A DNA stretch of 15,530 bases from Saprospiraceae bacterium. Lineage in GTDB: Bacteria > Bacteroidota > Bacteroidia > Chitinophagales > Saprospiraceae. Both the position numbers and the translations under genes were made by a program. This document shows, piece by piece, positions 6,016 through 14,541 of this stretch. Position 1 is the stretch's first letter, and each line of letters begins with the position of its first letter. The notes below the pieces were generated by a model. The model ran no database searches. It was not told where the DNA came from and saw nothing but the letters and a program-made list of their open reading frames with translations. The DNA lies in assembly GCA_007128085.1 (NCBI GenBank), contig SKYC01000392.1, positions 1 to 15,530 on the forward strand. The letters run 5' to 3'.

Positions 6016-7197
6016 TTACCACCTGTATACATTTACCACAGTACCGGCTTTGACGACTGTGGCCTCCTCATCGAGTTCTGCAAAAGCATCAGAGGTGATA
6101 AAGGGCATTAAATTGAATGATTGCTGCCCGTCCGGCACCATTGCACCGGAGGGGGTTGCGCGAACTTTTAGAAAAAAAGTAAGTCCCTTTTTCTTTTGAA
6201 AGTCAGTGCTCAGGGGGAGTTTTGCGTCCGCTTCAAAAGGTCTTTCAAAGCCGAGCAAGTGCCTGATCACCGGCTTGACGTATTGAATAAAACAACTGGC
6301 TACGGAGGCCGGATTGCCGGGTAAGGCAAAAACCATGGTGTCTCCCCTGACCCCGGCAAACAAAGGTTTGCCCGGCCGCTGTTTGACCTTGTAAAACAGT
6401 TTATTTACTCCTCTTGAATTCAGCAATTCGTACACAAAATCGTAATCTCCCACAGAAATGCCTCCTGTCAGTATGACCAAGTCGCAGTTTTCAAGGCAGT
6501 GGTCTATTTGTTCGCCGAGTTCAACCCGGTTGTCACTTGCCCTGAATACAAGCCGGGGTTTGATCCCCAAATTATCCAGGGCGGCAGTCAATAATGTGGT
6601 ATTGGAGTCGTAAATCTGCCCGGGTTTGAGTTTTTTGCCGGGAGGAACCAGTTCGTCTCCGGTGACAATAATTCCGATTGAAGGAGGGTGAAAAATTTCG
6701 AGCTCGTTCACTCCCACTGAGGCAGCCAGCGCCAACGCACCCGGATCCAATACCCGCCCTCTGCGCAGAATTACATCCCCCTCACGGGTCTGGGTACCTT
6801 TTTTTCGCACATTGGCTCCCGGCTTTATTGAATGAATATCGAACTCAATGGTTCCCTCATCTCCCTTTTCAACCAACTCCTGAGGAATGACTGTGTCTGC
6901 TCCTTTGGGAATCGCTGCTCCGGTAAAAATCCGGCAGGCCTCTTTTGGTTGAATAAATGAACCCTGCGATAAGTGGCCGGCTTTCAGTTCACCGATGACA
7001 TTCAGTTTATTACAGTCCGGTTTGAAGAGAAAAGCGTAACCGTCCATAGCCGAATTGTCAAATGACGGGACATCTATTGCGGATGTTACGTCACCGGCCA
7101 AAACAGATCCGTTGCAACTACTGATTTCTACTACGTCGGTCTGCCTCCCGGGAAGTTGGTTTTTGATTAATTCCTTCGCTTGTTTTACAGAGATCAT
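6016..7197 (-). CDS. moeA: Molybdopterin molybdotransferase MoeA
   Basis: Inserts molybdate into adenylated molybdopterin, releasing AMP, to form Moco. The 393-residue protein has the full MoeA domain order: N-terminal DNSAMDGYA (47-55), TGAAIPKGADTV (92-103), the MogA-like core with TGDEL (179-183), TGGISVGDYD (244-253), RPGKP (274-278) and LPGNPASV (292-299), then the C-terminal beta domain (~325-393). Length is normal for the family and no key motif is broken. It overlaps moaA by 4 bp (ATGA), a classic translational-coupling arrangement. Its substrate is made by the MoaB half of MoaCB at the other end of the operon. Choice of molybdenum versus tungsten cannot be told from the sequence. Confidence 0.96.
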   Translation of the reverse strand: MISVKQAKELIKNQLPGRQTDVVEISSCNGSVLAGDVTSAIDVPSFDNSAMDGYAFLFKPDCNKLNVIGELKAGHLSQGSFIQPKEACRIFTGAAIPKGADTVIPQELVEKGDEGTIEFDIHSIKPGANVRKKGTQTREGDVILRRGRVLDPGALALAASVGVNELEIFHPPSIGIIVTGDELVPPGKKLKPGQIYDSNTTLLTAALDNLGIKPRLVFRASDNRVELGEQIDHCLENCDLVILTGGISVGDYDFVYELLNSRGVNKLFYKVKQRPGKPLFAGVRGDTMVFALPGNPASVASCFIQYVKPVIRHLLGFERPFEADAKLPLSTDFQKKKGLTFFLKVRATPSGAMVPDGQQSFNLMPFITSDAFAELDEEATVVKAGTVVNVYRW

Positions 7198-8198
7198 CCG
7201 CCAATTTTTATCATGCTTCTATTGTCAATGGCATCCAAATCGATCTTTTCAAAATCGGGATTGAGTTGCCCACCCAGTTTGTCAAATTTAGCCTCTACAC
7301 ATTTTTCTACAATGGACATTAGGTCAGAATTGTTTCGGTAGGCCGTAAGCAGGTCCCATTCTTCTTTGCCGAAAAGGCAGTTTTTTAATTTACCATCCGC
7401 AGTCAATCTCAACCTGTTGCAATCGCCACAAAAGTGTTCACTCATGGTCGTTATGAAAGCCAAAGTACCCTCGTATCCAACCACTTTGTACTTTTTAGCC
7501 GTGGAGTGCGGTTTGTCGCGCAGCTTTACCACATCGTACTCCGAACCTACCAGTTTCATCATCTGATCCGCACTTATCACTTTGTTGGAGCTCCAGTTGT
7601 TTCCTGAAAATGGCATGAACTCTATAAAGCGTACGTGTACCGGTTTGTCCCGGGTGAACTCAATAAAATCAATCAATTCGTGCTCTATCAACTCTCTCAT
7701 AGCCACTGCATTTATTTTTATGTGCATTCCACAGTCTATAAGCATTTCAATATTTTTCATAACCCGGTCAAAATCATCCCTTTTGGTGATTTTAAAAAAG
7801 GTTTCAGGGTTGAGTGAATCCAGGCTGATATTGATGGATTGTATGCCGGATTTCCTCAGGGTATCTATGTGTTTGTCAATCAGTACCCCATTGGTTGTCA
7901 GCGTGAGTTCAACGGGAAGTTGGGCGAGCATTTCCAAAATGTGGCTAAACTCTTTTCTCACCAGGGGTTCTCCACCGGTGAGTCGGATTTTTTTTACACC
8001 CAAATCAGAGAAGAATTTAGCGAAGTGAAAAATTTCGTTCGGGGACATCAATTTTTGGGAGGGGAGCGCATTGAGTGGGCCATCCGGCATGCAGTAGAAA
8101 CATCTGAAGTTGCAACTGTCAGTCAGGGAAATTCTGAGGTAGTCGTGAAAACGTCCAAAGCGGTCAATGAGTAATTGGCTGTTCATTTTCTGACACAT
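7194..8198 (-). CDS. moaA: GTP 3',8-cyclase MoaA
   Basis: Radical-SAM enzyme for the first step of Moco synthesis, converting GTP to 3',8-cyclo-GTP, which MoaC then rearranges to cPMP. The N-terminal cluster motif CNFRCFYC (Cys29, 33, 36) and the SAM-binding GGEP (75-78) are present. The second 4Fe-4S cluster is given by HFCGDCNRLRLTADGKLKNC (Cys257, 260, 274). The protein ends in IGG, the Gly-Gly tail needed for activity in this family. Length 334 is usual. Two starts are possible: ATG at 8198 or the in-frame ATG at 8186 (MNSQLLIDRFGR), which fits other MoaA N-termini slightly better. It is the first gene of the Moco operon. Confidence 0.96.
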   Translation of the reverse strand: MCQKMNSQLLIDRFGRFHDYLRISLTDSCNFRCFYCMPDGPLNALPSQKLMSPNEIFHFAKFFSDLGVKKIRLTGGEPLVRKEFSHILEMLAQLPVELTLTTNGVLIDKHIDTLRKSGIQSINISLDSLNPETFFKITKRDDFDRVMKNIEMLIDCGMHIKINAVAMRELIEHELIDFIEFTRDKPVHVRFIEFMPFSGNNWSSNKVISADQMMKLVGSEYDVVKLRDKPHSTAKKYKVVGYEGTLAFITTMSEHFCGDCNRLRLTADGKLKNCLFGKEEWDLLTAYRNNSDLMSIVEKCVEAKFDKLGGQLNPDFEKIDLDAIDNRSMIKIGG

Positions 8199-8664
8199 TT
8201 AATTTTTGATAAGTTGGACATATTATACCAATGGAAAAATCCATAATTTATTTGAAATGGGCTTTCCATTTTTGACGGTAAAAGTACAGTAATGATGCCC
8301 GTCCACTTTTTAGACACCCGATTATTGATTTTTAAAACGGCGTCATTGTCCTCTTTGTATATATCGAGAATCACAAGATACGGTATTCTATAAAACTACC
8401 TGTCGGGTAGGAGTTAAATCTCTTTTTTCCGGATTGTTTACCTACTGTTTTCCCGATGGACTCAAAAGATTTTAACGGTGAAATGCAATCGTCGTTTATC
8501 CGGGAATCAAGCAAAAACCCTACAAACTAAAAGGGCCAGTTATACCACACCAAATACCATGGGATTATTTTTTTCGATAATTACTCACTCAAAACCATTG
8601 AAATTTGGAATGAGCCAAGTTGCTTGAGATCTTGAAAATAGTCGTATTAAAGCCTGAAACTCGT
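8199..8664. other. Intergenic region between the SNF2 gene and moaA
   Basis: About 466 bp with no gene I trust. A 63-codon minus-strand frame (8183-8374) covers the putative moaA promoter and overlaps the moaA start; I reject it. On the minus strand CTACC-CGACA-GGTAG (8410-8396) followed by TTTTAT is a weak terminator-like hairpin ~255 bp past the SNF2 stop. A second small inverted repeat, AAATGG-GCTTT-CCATTT, lies at about 8255-8272. The rest is featureless A/T-rich sequence. Confidence 0.5.
8222..8227 (-). promoter_or_regulatory. Candidate -10 hexamer upstream of moaA
   Basis: The minus strand reads a perfect TATAAT 24 nt upstream of the moaA ATG at 8198. I found no good TTGACA or TTTG element at the right distance, so this is only a weak promoter candidate for the Moco operon in an A/T-rich stretch. 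No obvious Moco-type riboswitch fold is visible in the short leader. Confidence 0.25.
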
Positions 8665-11600
8665 TTAGGAAAAGAGCATTTCAACCATTTCTTCAAGATC
8701 TAATTTGCTGGTAGATTGTTCACTGATGATCTGATCGGCCAGGGCGCGTTTACTTTGATGCAATTCATTTATTTTTTCTTCAATCGTATTTTTTGCCAGA
8801 AGCCGATAAACGGTCACGGATTTATTTTGCCCTATTCTGTGTGCGCGATCCGTTGCCTGATCTTCAACCGCCGGGTTCCACCAGGGATCCATGTGAATGA
8901 CATAAGAGGCTGATGTTAGATTAATCCCGGTGCCGCCGGCCTTCAGACTCAATAGAAAAACGGCACATTTCCCATCTTCAAATTGACGGATCAGTTTTTT
9001 ACGGTTTTTGGGTGCGGTACTGCCATCCAGATAGTAATATGGAATATGGTGATGGTCCAGCTGAGCTTGAATAATTTTCAAATGCTTGACAAATTGACTG
9101 AATATCAACACCTGATGTCCCCCCGGGAGTATTTCATCCAGCAGTTCTTGCAGCGCCTCGAGCTTTGATGATTGCATGTCCAATTCAGGATCTACGAGAG
9201 CCGGGCTGCAAGCAGCAAGTCTGAGCTTAGTCAGAATAGAAAATATTTTGATTTGTCTTTGACCCGGTGGCAGTGAGGACGAATCTGCCAATTCTTCTTT
9301 GGCTTTTATTCGAAGCGTTTCATAAAAAGTGATTTCAGCTTTACTCAACAACACCTGTCTGTTGATTTCTGTTTTGGGCGGCAGGTCAGTAAGAACCTCA
9401 TTTTTGGTGCGCCTGAGTAAAAAAGGTTGAACAATGGTTCTCAATTGAGAAGCAACCCATTGGTTTTCATGATTCTCAATGGGGATCACGAAACGTTCTC
9501 TGAACAGCTGCAAACTGCCCAATAAACCGGGATTGATAAACCTGAATATGCTCCACAATTCCTGCAATCTATTTTCAATGGGAGTACCGGTAGTTACCCA
9601 TTTGGCATCGGCCTGAATTCTAAAAGCTGCTTTACTTCTCTTGGCATCGGGGTTTTTTATGGCCTGGGCTTCATCGAGGATGGCTGAGGCAAAATGGACT
9701 TTTTCAATAAATTCAATCCGATTGGTCAATAGACCGTAGGAACAAATCAGGACATCGCCGGAGGACAAATTGGGTATCAGATCCTCCCCGGTTTCTTCGT
9801 ACAAATTGAAAGTATTTAAATCCGGAGCAAAACGAGCCAGTTCAGACTGCCAGTTGGCACAAACAGAAGTGGGCGCAATGATTAGAGCGGGGCCCAATTC
9901 ACTTCTGTGCAATAAAACAGCTATGGACTGTACGGTTTTTCCGAGTCCCATATCATCGGCCAAACAGGCACCCAGTTTTTGTTCAGCTCTCCTGCACAAC
10001 CATTGAAACCCTTCGTATTGGTAATGACGCAACTTGGCCATTAGGTTTTCGGGGATGGCATATCCGATTTCTTCTATTTTTTTTAGTTCATTGACTTTGC
10101 GCGTCCATCCCTTTCCCTTATTGGCTTGTATTTGACCATCCTCAACGACCGACTCGAGGTATAAAGCAGCTATCGGATGTATTTGAACTTCGTCTTCTTT
10201 CGGAGAAGAGACAAAAGACAATTGACGCATTTTTCGTTTTAGACTTTGGGAAATCAATACATAATCTTTATCGCTCAATTTGAAAAAGTTGGTTTCATCC
10301 TGGCGACTAAAACTCAGTAAATCGGCAAATTTTACAGAGAGTTGATCGTCTATTTCTATATCGTCCCCAACGAGATTTAGCCAGCCGGAGGAGCTGTTTA
10401 AGCTGAGCTGAAGGGCTGTTGGCTTCAAGTAGCTGATAATCTTATTGTTTTCATCCTTAAGGACCTCAATTTCCACGGTTTTATTTTCCACTAAAATCTG
10501 ACCCGATTCTAAAAAGCGAAGCATCTCCAATTCGGATGGAAAATTCAAGGTGTTTTGGTCTCTGTCGTAGTTGATGTCAAGTGTCTCCGCTAAACTTTGG
10601 ACTTTCTCTAAATGTTTTTTCTCGCGGGCAAAATTTCTATGGATACAATATACCTCATCTTCGATCTCCTCTGTAAACTTTTCAAAGCCCTGCGCAGGTG
10701 TAAGCAAACGCGTGAGGGGTGGAGTGGGTTTGAGATGGCATTCTCCGATGAATCCACCATCATCGTTGGGTACTATTTTTATCAGCAACTTACTGTCTGC
10801 CTGAATACTCGGCAAGTCTTCCATGAGCTCCACCGGTAGATCACCCGATACTTTGACGATCTTTTGCGCTTTTTTAAGCCAATCGACCAGTCGGGAAAAG
10901 GCCTCGGCAGGAAACTTTCCTTCGGTATTGCTCAAAACCGTTCCCAAGGCATAAATTTTATCGTCAAACCGGGTGACCTCTACTTGATTGTAGCTCACAT
11001 ATTTAAAATGTATCGGGTGCTCGGTAACGGGAATCAGTTCTATTTTGTAAGATCCGTTATTATACCGCTTTAAATTCAGGGAAGGTTGAACCAATTTAAT
11101 TTCCAGTGGTGTGATGTGCTTGTCTTTTACAAAAACATTTTTATTTCCCGCCAGCAGAAACAGGGCGTTGGGATAATCAAATTCGTATTGGTTGTAATGC
11201 CAGCCATCTTCCTTAAGCGCTGGAAGTAGTCTTGCGTCCGCCTCATTTTTTAATTCATATTCTCCATCTTTTAATTTTGAAAGACTGATGGGTCTTCCTC
11301 TCGACCATTTTCCCGTTTTGGATTTTTTCTGTTCGTAGGGCCGTATTTCCTCCCGACCTATATCTACCTTCCAAACAACCCGCGTTTCAGCTTGTGCCTG
11401 GCTTTGTTTCTCAAGTGTTTTCTCCAGACTATCAAGCCAAATTTCCCACTTTGGAGTGCCGATGTATTTTTCCGGAATGGGGAGCTTGAAATCAGATTGT
11501 CTCTCAATGGCGCGTAGTTTATTCATTTTTATTAGGGGGTTGTCCAGGATCTCTGCGAGGTACCAGAAATGCTCTCCCTCCAATAAAAATGTTTCAAGAT

Positions 11601-12762
11601 CCCGGTAAATGATCTTTGGGGTCCTTTCGGGCAGTTCAATGGCGAGATATTTTATCACCCAATTCAAGAACGTAGTAGTAATGAACGAGAATTTCTTTGA
11701 AATCTGAAATTGATGGGGATCTCTTGTAACTAAAGTGGGCAACACATGTTTTAAGTGATCAAAGCTTTCTACATAGAATCCACAATGTTTTTTGGAAATT
11801 CTTTTGAATTTTTTTATAAAATCATCCTCGTGATTGACCAGCAGACTAAAAGCATAGACCAACCCAAATGGTGAGGCAAAGGGAATGGCCTTTCTTTTGT
11901 TTTCTTTTCGCCACATCCGAAATCCCTTTACAAAAAGACCGTCGGCTTCCTTGTATTTTCCGCCCATGCAAAGCAGGACTGCCTCTGTGATTATGCGTCT
12001 ATGCTCGGGAATTCTCGAAAGGACATTGGAAATCGGCTCTGCTTCACCTCTGATCAGTGAATACTGCGCGAAGTAATAATAAAAGTTGTGCGTTTTCACT
12101 TGACCTTTTCCAACTTTTGACAAATTTTCGGCATACTCCCAAAAAAGAGGATGAAGTGCTGTGTTTCTCAATATATTCGCACACAAAACAGTTTCCATAA
12201 AATCCAACTGGTTCTCTAAAGTCAACTCACTGAACCATTTGCGTTCCGGGGGAAATGCAATACCATTCACTGCGAGAATCTGAGCAAGTTGCTCCTCTGT
12301 TTCATAGGTTATAAACTGTTTGATTTCATCAAAACCATATGCATTTAATTCTGCCAACATGAAAGCGACCTTAAAATGGGGATACCTCATTTGATAGAAA
12401 TGAGAATACCTCCAGGTGTTTTGTTGAAGATTGTTCAGGAAGGGCCTGTATTTCTTGTAATCTTTGTCAAAAGTTAAAAGTTGAAGGAGGTTAAAAAGAT
12501 ACTTCGATGGAATGGGATCATTATAGTGGTGCATGAGGCTCAGACCAGTAAGTTCGTTAACTTCTTTGGCTACCTTTGAAATATCGTCGTGTATACTGGA
12601 AACTTTACCCTGGATGGTATTGAAAATAGACTTCCACTGGCTTAGGGTTTCGGCCTTGTTTTGACTTGGCCTGGAAATAATAGAAGTGATGAGTAACGCT
12701 TTTTGAAGCGTTGTTAGTTTAGATATATTTTGATGTAGCAAATGCAAGTCATCGTGGCTCAT
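8665..12762 (-). CDS. SNF2-family DNA-dependent ATPase with long N-terminal region
   Basis: A 1365-residue protein whose last ~455 residues form a complete SNF2/SWI2 motor for ATP-driven movement on DNA. Motifs in order: Q-like RHYQYEGFQWL (~912-922), Walker A DDMGLGKT (~936-943), DEAQ box (~1030-1033), TGTP (~1058-1061), LLRRTK (~1115-1120), SLKAGGTGINL (~1272-1282), DPWWNP (~1292-1297) and QATDRAHRIGQ (~1302-1312). Residues 1-~470 look mostly helical, with repeat-like hydrophobic periodicity. A basic, low-hydrophobicity stretch near 480-500 (KKSKTGKWSRGRP) precedes mixed alpha/beta sequence to ~900 that I cannot assign. No nuclease, methylase or HSP70 motif is visible. The gene stands alone between the Moco operon and a porin gene. 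Possible roles are nucleoprotein remodelling, repair or phage defence; context does not decide. Confidence 0.9.
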   Translation of the reverse strand: MSHDDLHLLHQNISKLTTLQKALLITSIISRPSQNKAETLSQWKSIFNTIQGKVSSIHDDISKVAKEVNELTGLSLMHHYNDPIPSKYLFNLLQLLTFDKDYKKYRPFLNNLQQNTWRYSHFYQMRYPHFKVAFMLAELNAYGFDEIKQFITYETEEQLAQILAVNGIAFPPERKWFSELTLENQLDFMETVLCANILRNTALHPLFWEYAENLSKVGKGQVKTHNFYYYFAQYSLIRGEAEPISNVLSRIPEHRRIITEAVLLCMGGKYKEADGLFVKGFRMWRKENKRKAIPFASPFGLVYAFSLLVNHEDDFIKKFKRISKKHCGFYVESFDHLKHVLPTLVTRDPHQFQISKKFSFITTTFLNWVIKYLAIELPERTPKIIYRDLETFLLEGEHFWYLAEILDNPLIKMNKLRAIERQSDFKLPIPEKYIGTPKWEIWLDSLEKTLEKQSQAQAETRVVWKVDIGREEIRPYEQKKSKTGKWSRGRPISLSKLKDGEYELKNEADARLLPALKEDGWHYNQYEFDYPNALFLLAGNKNVFVKDKHITPLEIKLVQPSLNLKRYNNGSYKIELIPVTEHPIHFKYVSYNQVEVTRFDDKIYALGTVLSNTEGKFPAEAFSRLVDWLKKAQKIVKVSGDLPVELMEDLPSIQADSKLLIKIVPNDDGGFIGECHLKPTPPLTRLLTPAQGFEKFTEEIEDEVYCIHRNFAREKKHLEKVQSLAETLDINYDRDQNTLNFPSELEMLRFLESGQILVENKTVEIEVLKDENNKIISYLKPTALQLSLNSSSGWLNLVGDDIEIDDQLSVKFADLLSFSRQDETNFFKLSDKDYVLISQSLKRKMRQLSFVSSPKEDEVQIHPIAALYLESVVEDGQIQANKGKGWTRKVNELKKIEEIGYAIPENLMAKLRHYQYEGFQWLCRRAEQKLGACLADDMGLGKTVQSIAVLLHRSELGPALIIAPTSVCANWQSELARFAPDLNTFNLYEETGEDLIPNLSSGDVLICSYGLLTNRIEFIEKVHFASAILDEAQAIKNPDAKRSKAAFRIQADAKWVTTGTPIENRLQELWSIFRFINPGLLGSLQLFRERFVIPIENHENQWVASQLRTIVQPFLLRRTKNEVLTDLPPKTEINRQVLLSKAEITFYETLRIKAKEELADSSSLPPGQRQIKIFSILTKLRLAACSPALVDPELDMQSSKLEALQELLDEILPGGHQVLIFSQFVKHLKIIQAQLDHHHIPYYYLDGSTAPKNRKKLIRQFEDGKCAVFLLSLKAGGTGINLTSASYVIHMDPWWNPAVEDQATDRAHRIGQNKSVTVYRLLAKNTIEEKINELHQSKRALADQIISEQSTSKLDLEEMVEMLFS

Positions 12763-12820
12763 GAGGGGAGATTTAAACAGTTAAGCTTTGGTAAGTGTCA
12801 ATATGATTCAAACAAAAAGT

Positions 12821-12828
12821 CAAAAATA
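12821..12828 (-). promoter_or_regulatory. Candidate -7 element of the SNF2 gene
   Basis: The minus strand reads TATTTTTG, an exact match to the Bacteroidota TAnnTTTG -7 element, about 60 bp upstream of the SNF2 ATG. No TTTG is found 19-21 nt further upstream, so the promoter is incomplete by that model. The perfect palindrome at 12860-12875 lies ~30 bp upstream of it. Confidence 0.35.
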
Positions 12829-12859
12829 ATTACAATTTAGAGAAAGAGAAGGGATGTGG

Positions 12860-12875
12860 CCTTAATTAATTAAGG
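12860..12875. promoter_or_regulatory. Perfect 16-bp palindrome, possible operator
   Basis: CCTTAATTAATTAAGG is a perfect 16-bp dyad, 97 bp upstream of the SNF2 start and just beyond the candidate -7 element. Its size suits a dimeric DNA-binding protein. Its A/T-rich centre raises the chance of coincidence, and no regulator gene adjoins it. Confidence 0.35.
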
Positions 12876-12929
12876 AATGCTGGGTAAGTTGTATTTGCCT
12901 TAAGTGTGAACTTTATGCCTGCAGGGAAA

Positions 12930-12970
12930 TTTAAAGAAAAAAGAGCCATCTGAAATTATTCAGATGGCTC
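12930..12970 (-). terminator. Strong rho-independent terminator of the porin gene
   Basis: A perfect 12-bp stem, GAGCCATCTGAA (12943-12954) pairing with TTCAGATGGCTC (12959-12970), has a 4-nt loop. On the minus strand it is followed at once by TTTTTTCTTT. It lies 41 bp past the stop of the outer-membrane protein gene and should insulate the SNF2 gene from that transcript. Confidence 0.93.
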
Positions 12971-13010
12971 CAGATAAAAATAACCCGGGTTAAACCAATA
13001 AAATTAAAAT

Positions 13011-14309
13011 TTAGAAACTGACTGCCAATTCCAGGACTACACCCTGGAATTTGGGGTTCATACCGACGTCTACACTTGTAGCAACTCCGGTAGTACCTTC
13101 GTTAAATCCACTAGCAGCCTGGTAAACATACTCTGCCTTTAAAAGGATGTTTTCTGTGATGAATGCACCAAATCCGGCCTGGATTCTATTGACATCTCCT
13201 GAATTATCAGAAGATAAAAATTCCGAGTAATTAATATTGCTGTATCTTCCTGCCAAATAGAAATCATTACCGAGGAACTGTTTGATCTCAACACTGTAGT
13301 AACTCCACTTTTCATTACCCGATTCACCAAAGTGATTGGGATTGGGACCTGCGTCTTCACCCTGACCGTAATAAGCTGAAATTTTATTACCATCGAATGG
13401 CGTAAATATTGCGTTAATTTCCCAGGCAGTAAGATCTCGACCAACACCGGGTCGAACTTGTCCGGGACCTTCTCCAGCCCCTGAATTATCGTTATTCAGG
13501 TTCCAAACGGCACCGTAGGAAGATCCATGTCTTTCGCGGCGAAATAAGTTGGATCCCCTGTTTACACCATCATCGTGATTTACATTATAAAATGATCCGG
13601 ATAAATAAACATTGTCAATCAGATCCAACCACGCTTTGGCTCGGAAAGAATAATTGCGCGCATCTTGAAAGTCTTGTTCAGGAGCGCCAATACCACCACC
13701 GACCATAAGCCCATATCCATTTCCATTGTGGTAAATTTCCATACCGGGTTCTGAACCTAAAGGAGCAACAACCGGATTGCCAATTAAGGGGTTTCTGTGC
13801 GCGTCCCCGTTAATTGTCCTCGTGAATTGGTGCTCCCCAAAGTTAGCAAAAAAGTTACCTGCTTTAATGTCAATGTGCTCCAACAAAGGATTGATCCTGG
13901 TCAGGAATGAATTGCCGGGAATCTGGCGGATATACATATATCCGTTATTTCCCCACCATTGACTTGGATGTCGCTGAGTTGCCAGCAAACCATCAAAGAA
14001 AAAATCAATATCATCATCACCTATGGTAACCATGAATTCAATGTTGGCGAATGATGTTTGCATTCCGTGGAGATTTTTGCTGGGAGTTACCCATTCTTCA
14101 CCACTCCTAATTCGCACATCACTTTGGGTTAAATACTGCAGTCTTCCCACCGTATGCAACCCAATTTTAAAGTCCAGATTATCCGTCGATGCTACATCAA
14201 ATCCTTTTCTGTCATAGTCGGGCTGTTGTGCTTCAATTGATGAAAACGAAAAACTAAAAAGAACAGCCATCGAAACTAATAATTTAATGATCTTTTTCAT
14301 AATACCCAT
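13011..14309 (-). CDS. Outer-membrane beta-barrel (porin-like) protein
   Basis: Predicted secreted outer-membrane protein, 432 residues from ATG 14309 or 429 from the in-frame ATG at 14300. The latter begins MKKIIKLLVSMAVLFSFSFS and gives a cleaner signal peptide ending SSIEA before QQPDY. The mature part is rich in alternating hydrophobic and polar residues and aromatic girdle residues. It has recurrent strand patterns such as SYGAVWNLNN, SYYSVEIKQF and FYLAGRYSNINY, and ends in VVLELAVSF with a terminal Phe, the signal used by the BAM machinery. It resembles phosphate-selective or general porins of Bacteroidota, but I see no motif that fixes a substrate. It is a single-gene unit with a strong terminator and a 232-bp upstream region containing a palindromic site shared with the ars promoter. 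Confidence 0.8.
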   Translation of the reverse strand: MGIMKKIIKLLVSMAVLFSFSFSSIEAQQPDYDRKGFDVASTDNLDFKIGLHTVGRLQYLTQSDVRIRSGEEWVTPSKNLHGMQTSFANIEFMVTIGDDDIDFFFDGLLATQRHPSQWWGNNGYMYIRQIPGNSFLTRINPLLEHIDIKAGNFFANFGEHQFTRTINGDAHRNPLIGNPVVAPLGSEPGMEIYHNGNGYGLMVGGGIGAPEQDFQDARNYSFRAKAWLDLIDNVYLSGSFYNVNHDDGVNRGSNLFRRERHGSSYGAVWNLNNDNSGAGEGPGQVRPGVGRDLTAWEINAIFTPFDGNKISAYYGQGEDAGPNPNHFGESGNEKWSYYSVEIKQFLGNDFYLAGRYSNINYSEFLSSDNSGDVNRIQAGFGAFITENILLKAEYVYQAASGFNEGTTGVATSVDVGMNPKFQGVVLELAVSF

Positions 14310-14440
14310 TTGTTTGATTTTAAATTTGTTTTAATCTTAGTAATTACTACCCCAGCATGCATAAGGCAGCCTAATATTTCAATTTAAATTTATTGTTTTA
14401 TCATTTTTACTAAAATCCTTAAAAGTATATCTATTTAATA

Positions 14441-14454
14441 CTGCAATATTACAG
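14441..14454. promoter_or_regulatory. Palindromic site upstream of the porin gene, like the ars dyad
   Basis: CTGCAATATTACAG is a 14-bp dyad with 12 of 14 positions symmetric. It shares the 11-mer TGCAATATTAC with the ars operator region, where it spans 3034-3044. It lies ~132 bp upstream of the porin start. The minus-strand TAATATTG inside it could also be a -7 promoter element, but unlike the ars site it has no TTTG 20 bp upstream. Both readings, operator or promoter core, are inference. Confidence 0.45.
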
Positions 14455-14541
14455 CTAAATGAATGGTATAATGGTGATCACTGTCATTGTTGAAACTGAT
14501 AAATATCATCCAAAAGAAGTTTATTATTTGGAAAAATTTAA

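Noticed and set aside
8199..8330. Moco riboswitch in front of moaA
   Set aside because: Only short weak hairpins are visible in a brief leader; nothing resembles the multi-stem Moco motif by eye.
8183..8374. 63-codon minus-strand frame just before moaA
   Set aside because: It overlaps the moaA start and the likely promoter, and has no recognisable features or ribosome-binding context. It is best explained as chance in A/T-rich sequence.
8396..8410. Intrinsic terminator of the SNF2 gene
   Set aside because: The stem has only 5 bp, lies 255 bp past the stop and is followed by a short T-run. I mention it in the intergenic entry but do not call it as a terminator.
8665..12762. Type I restriction, DISARM or BREX system
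   Set aside because: The only sign is the SNF2 motor; no methylase, specificity, nuclease or other partner gene is present within the window.
13011..14309. Specific call as phosphate-selective porin OprP/OprO
   Set aside because: The beta-barrel character is clear, but I see no arginine-ladder or other motif that would fix the substrate, so only a general porin-like call is made.
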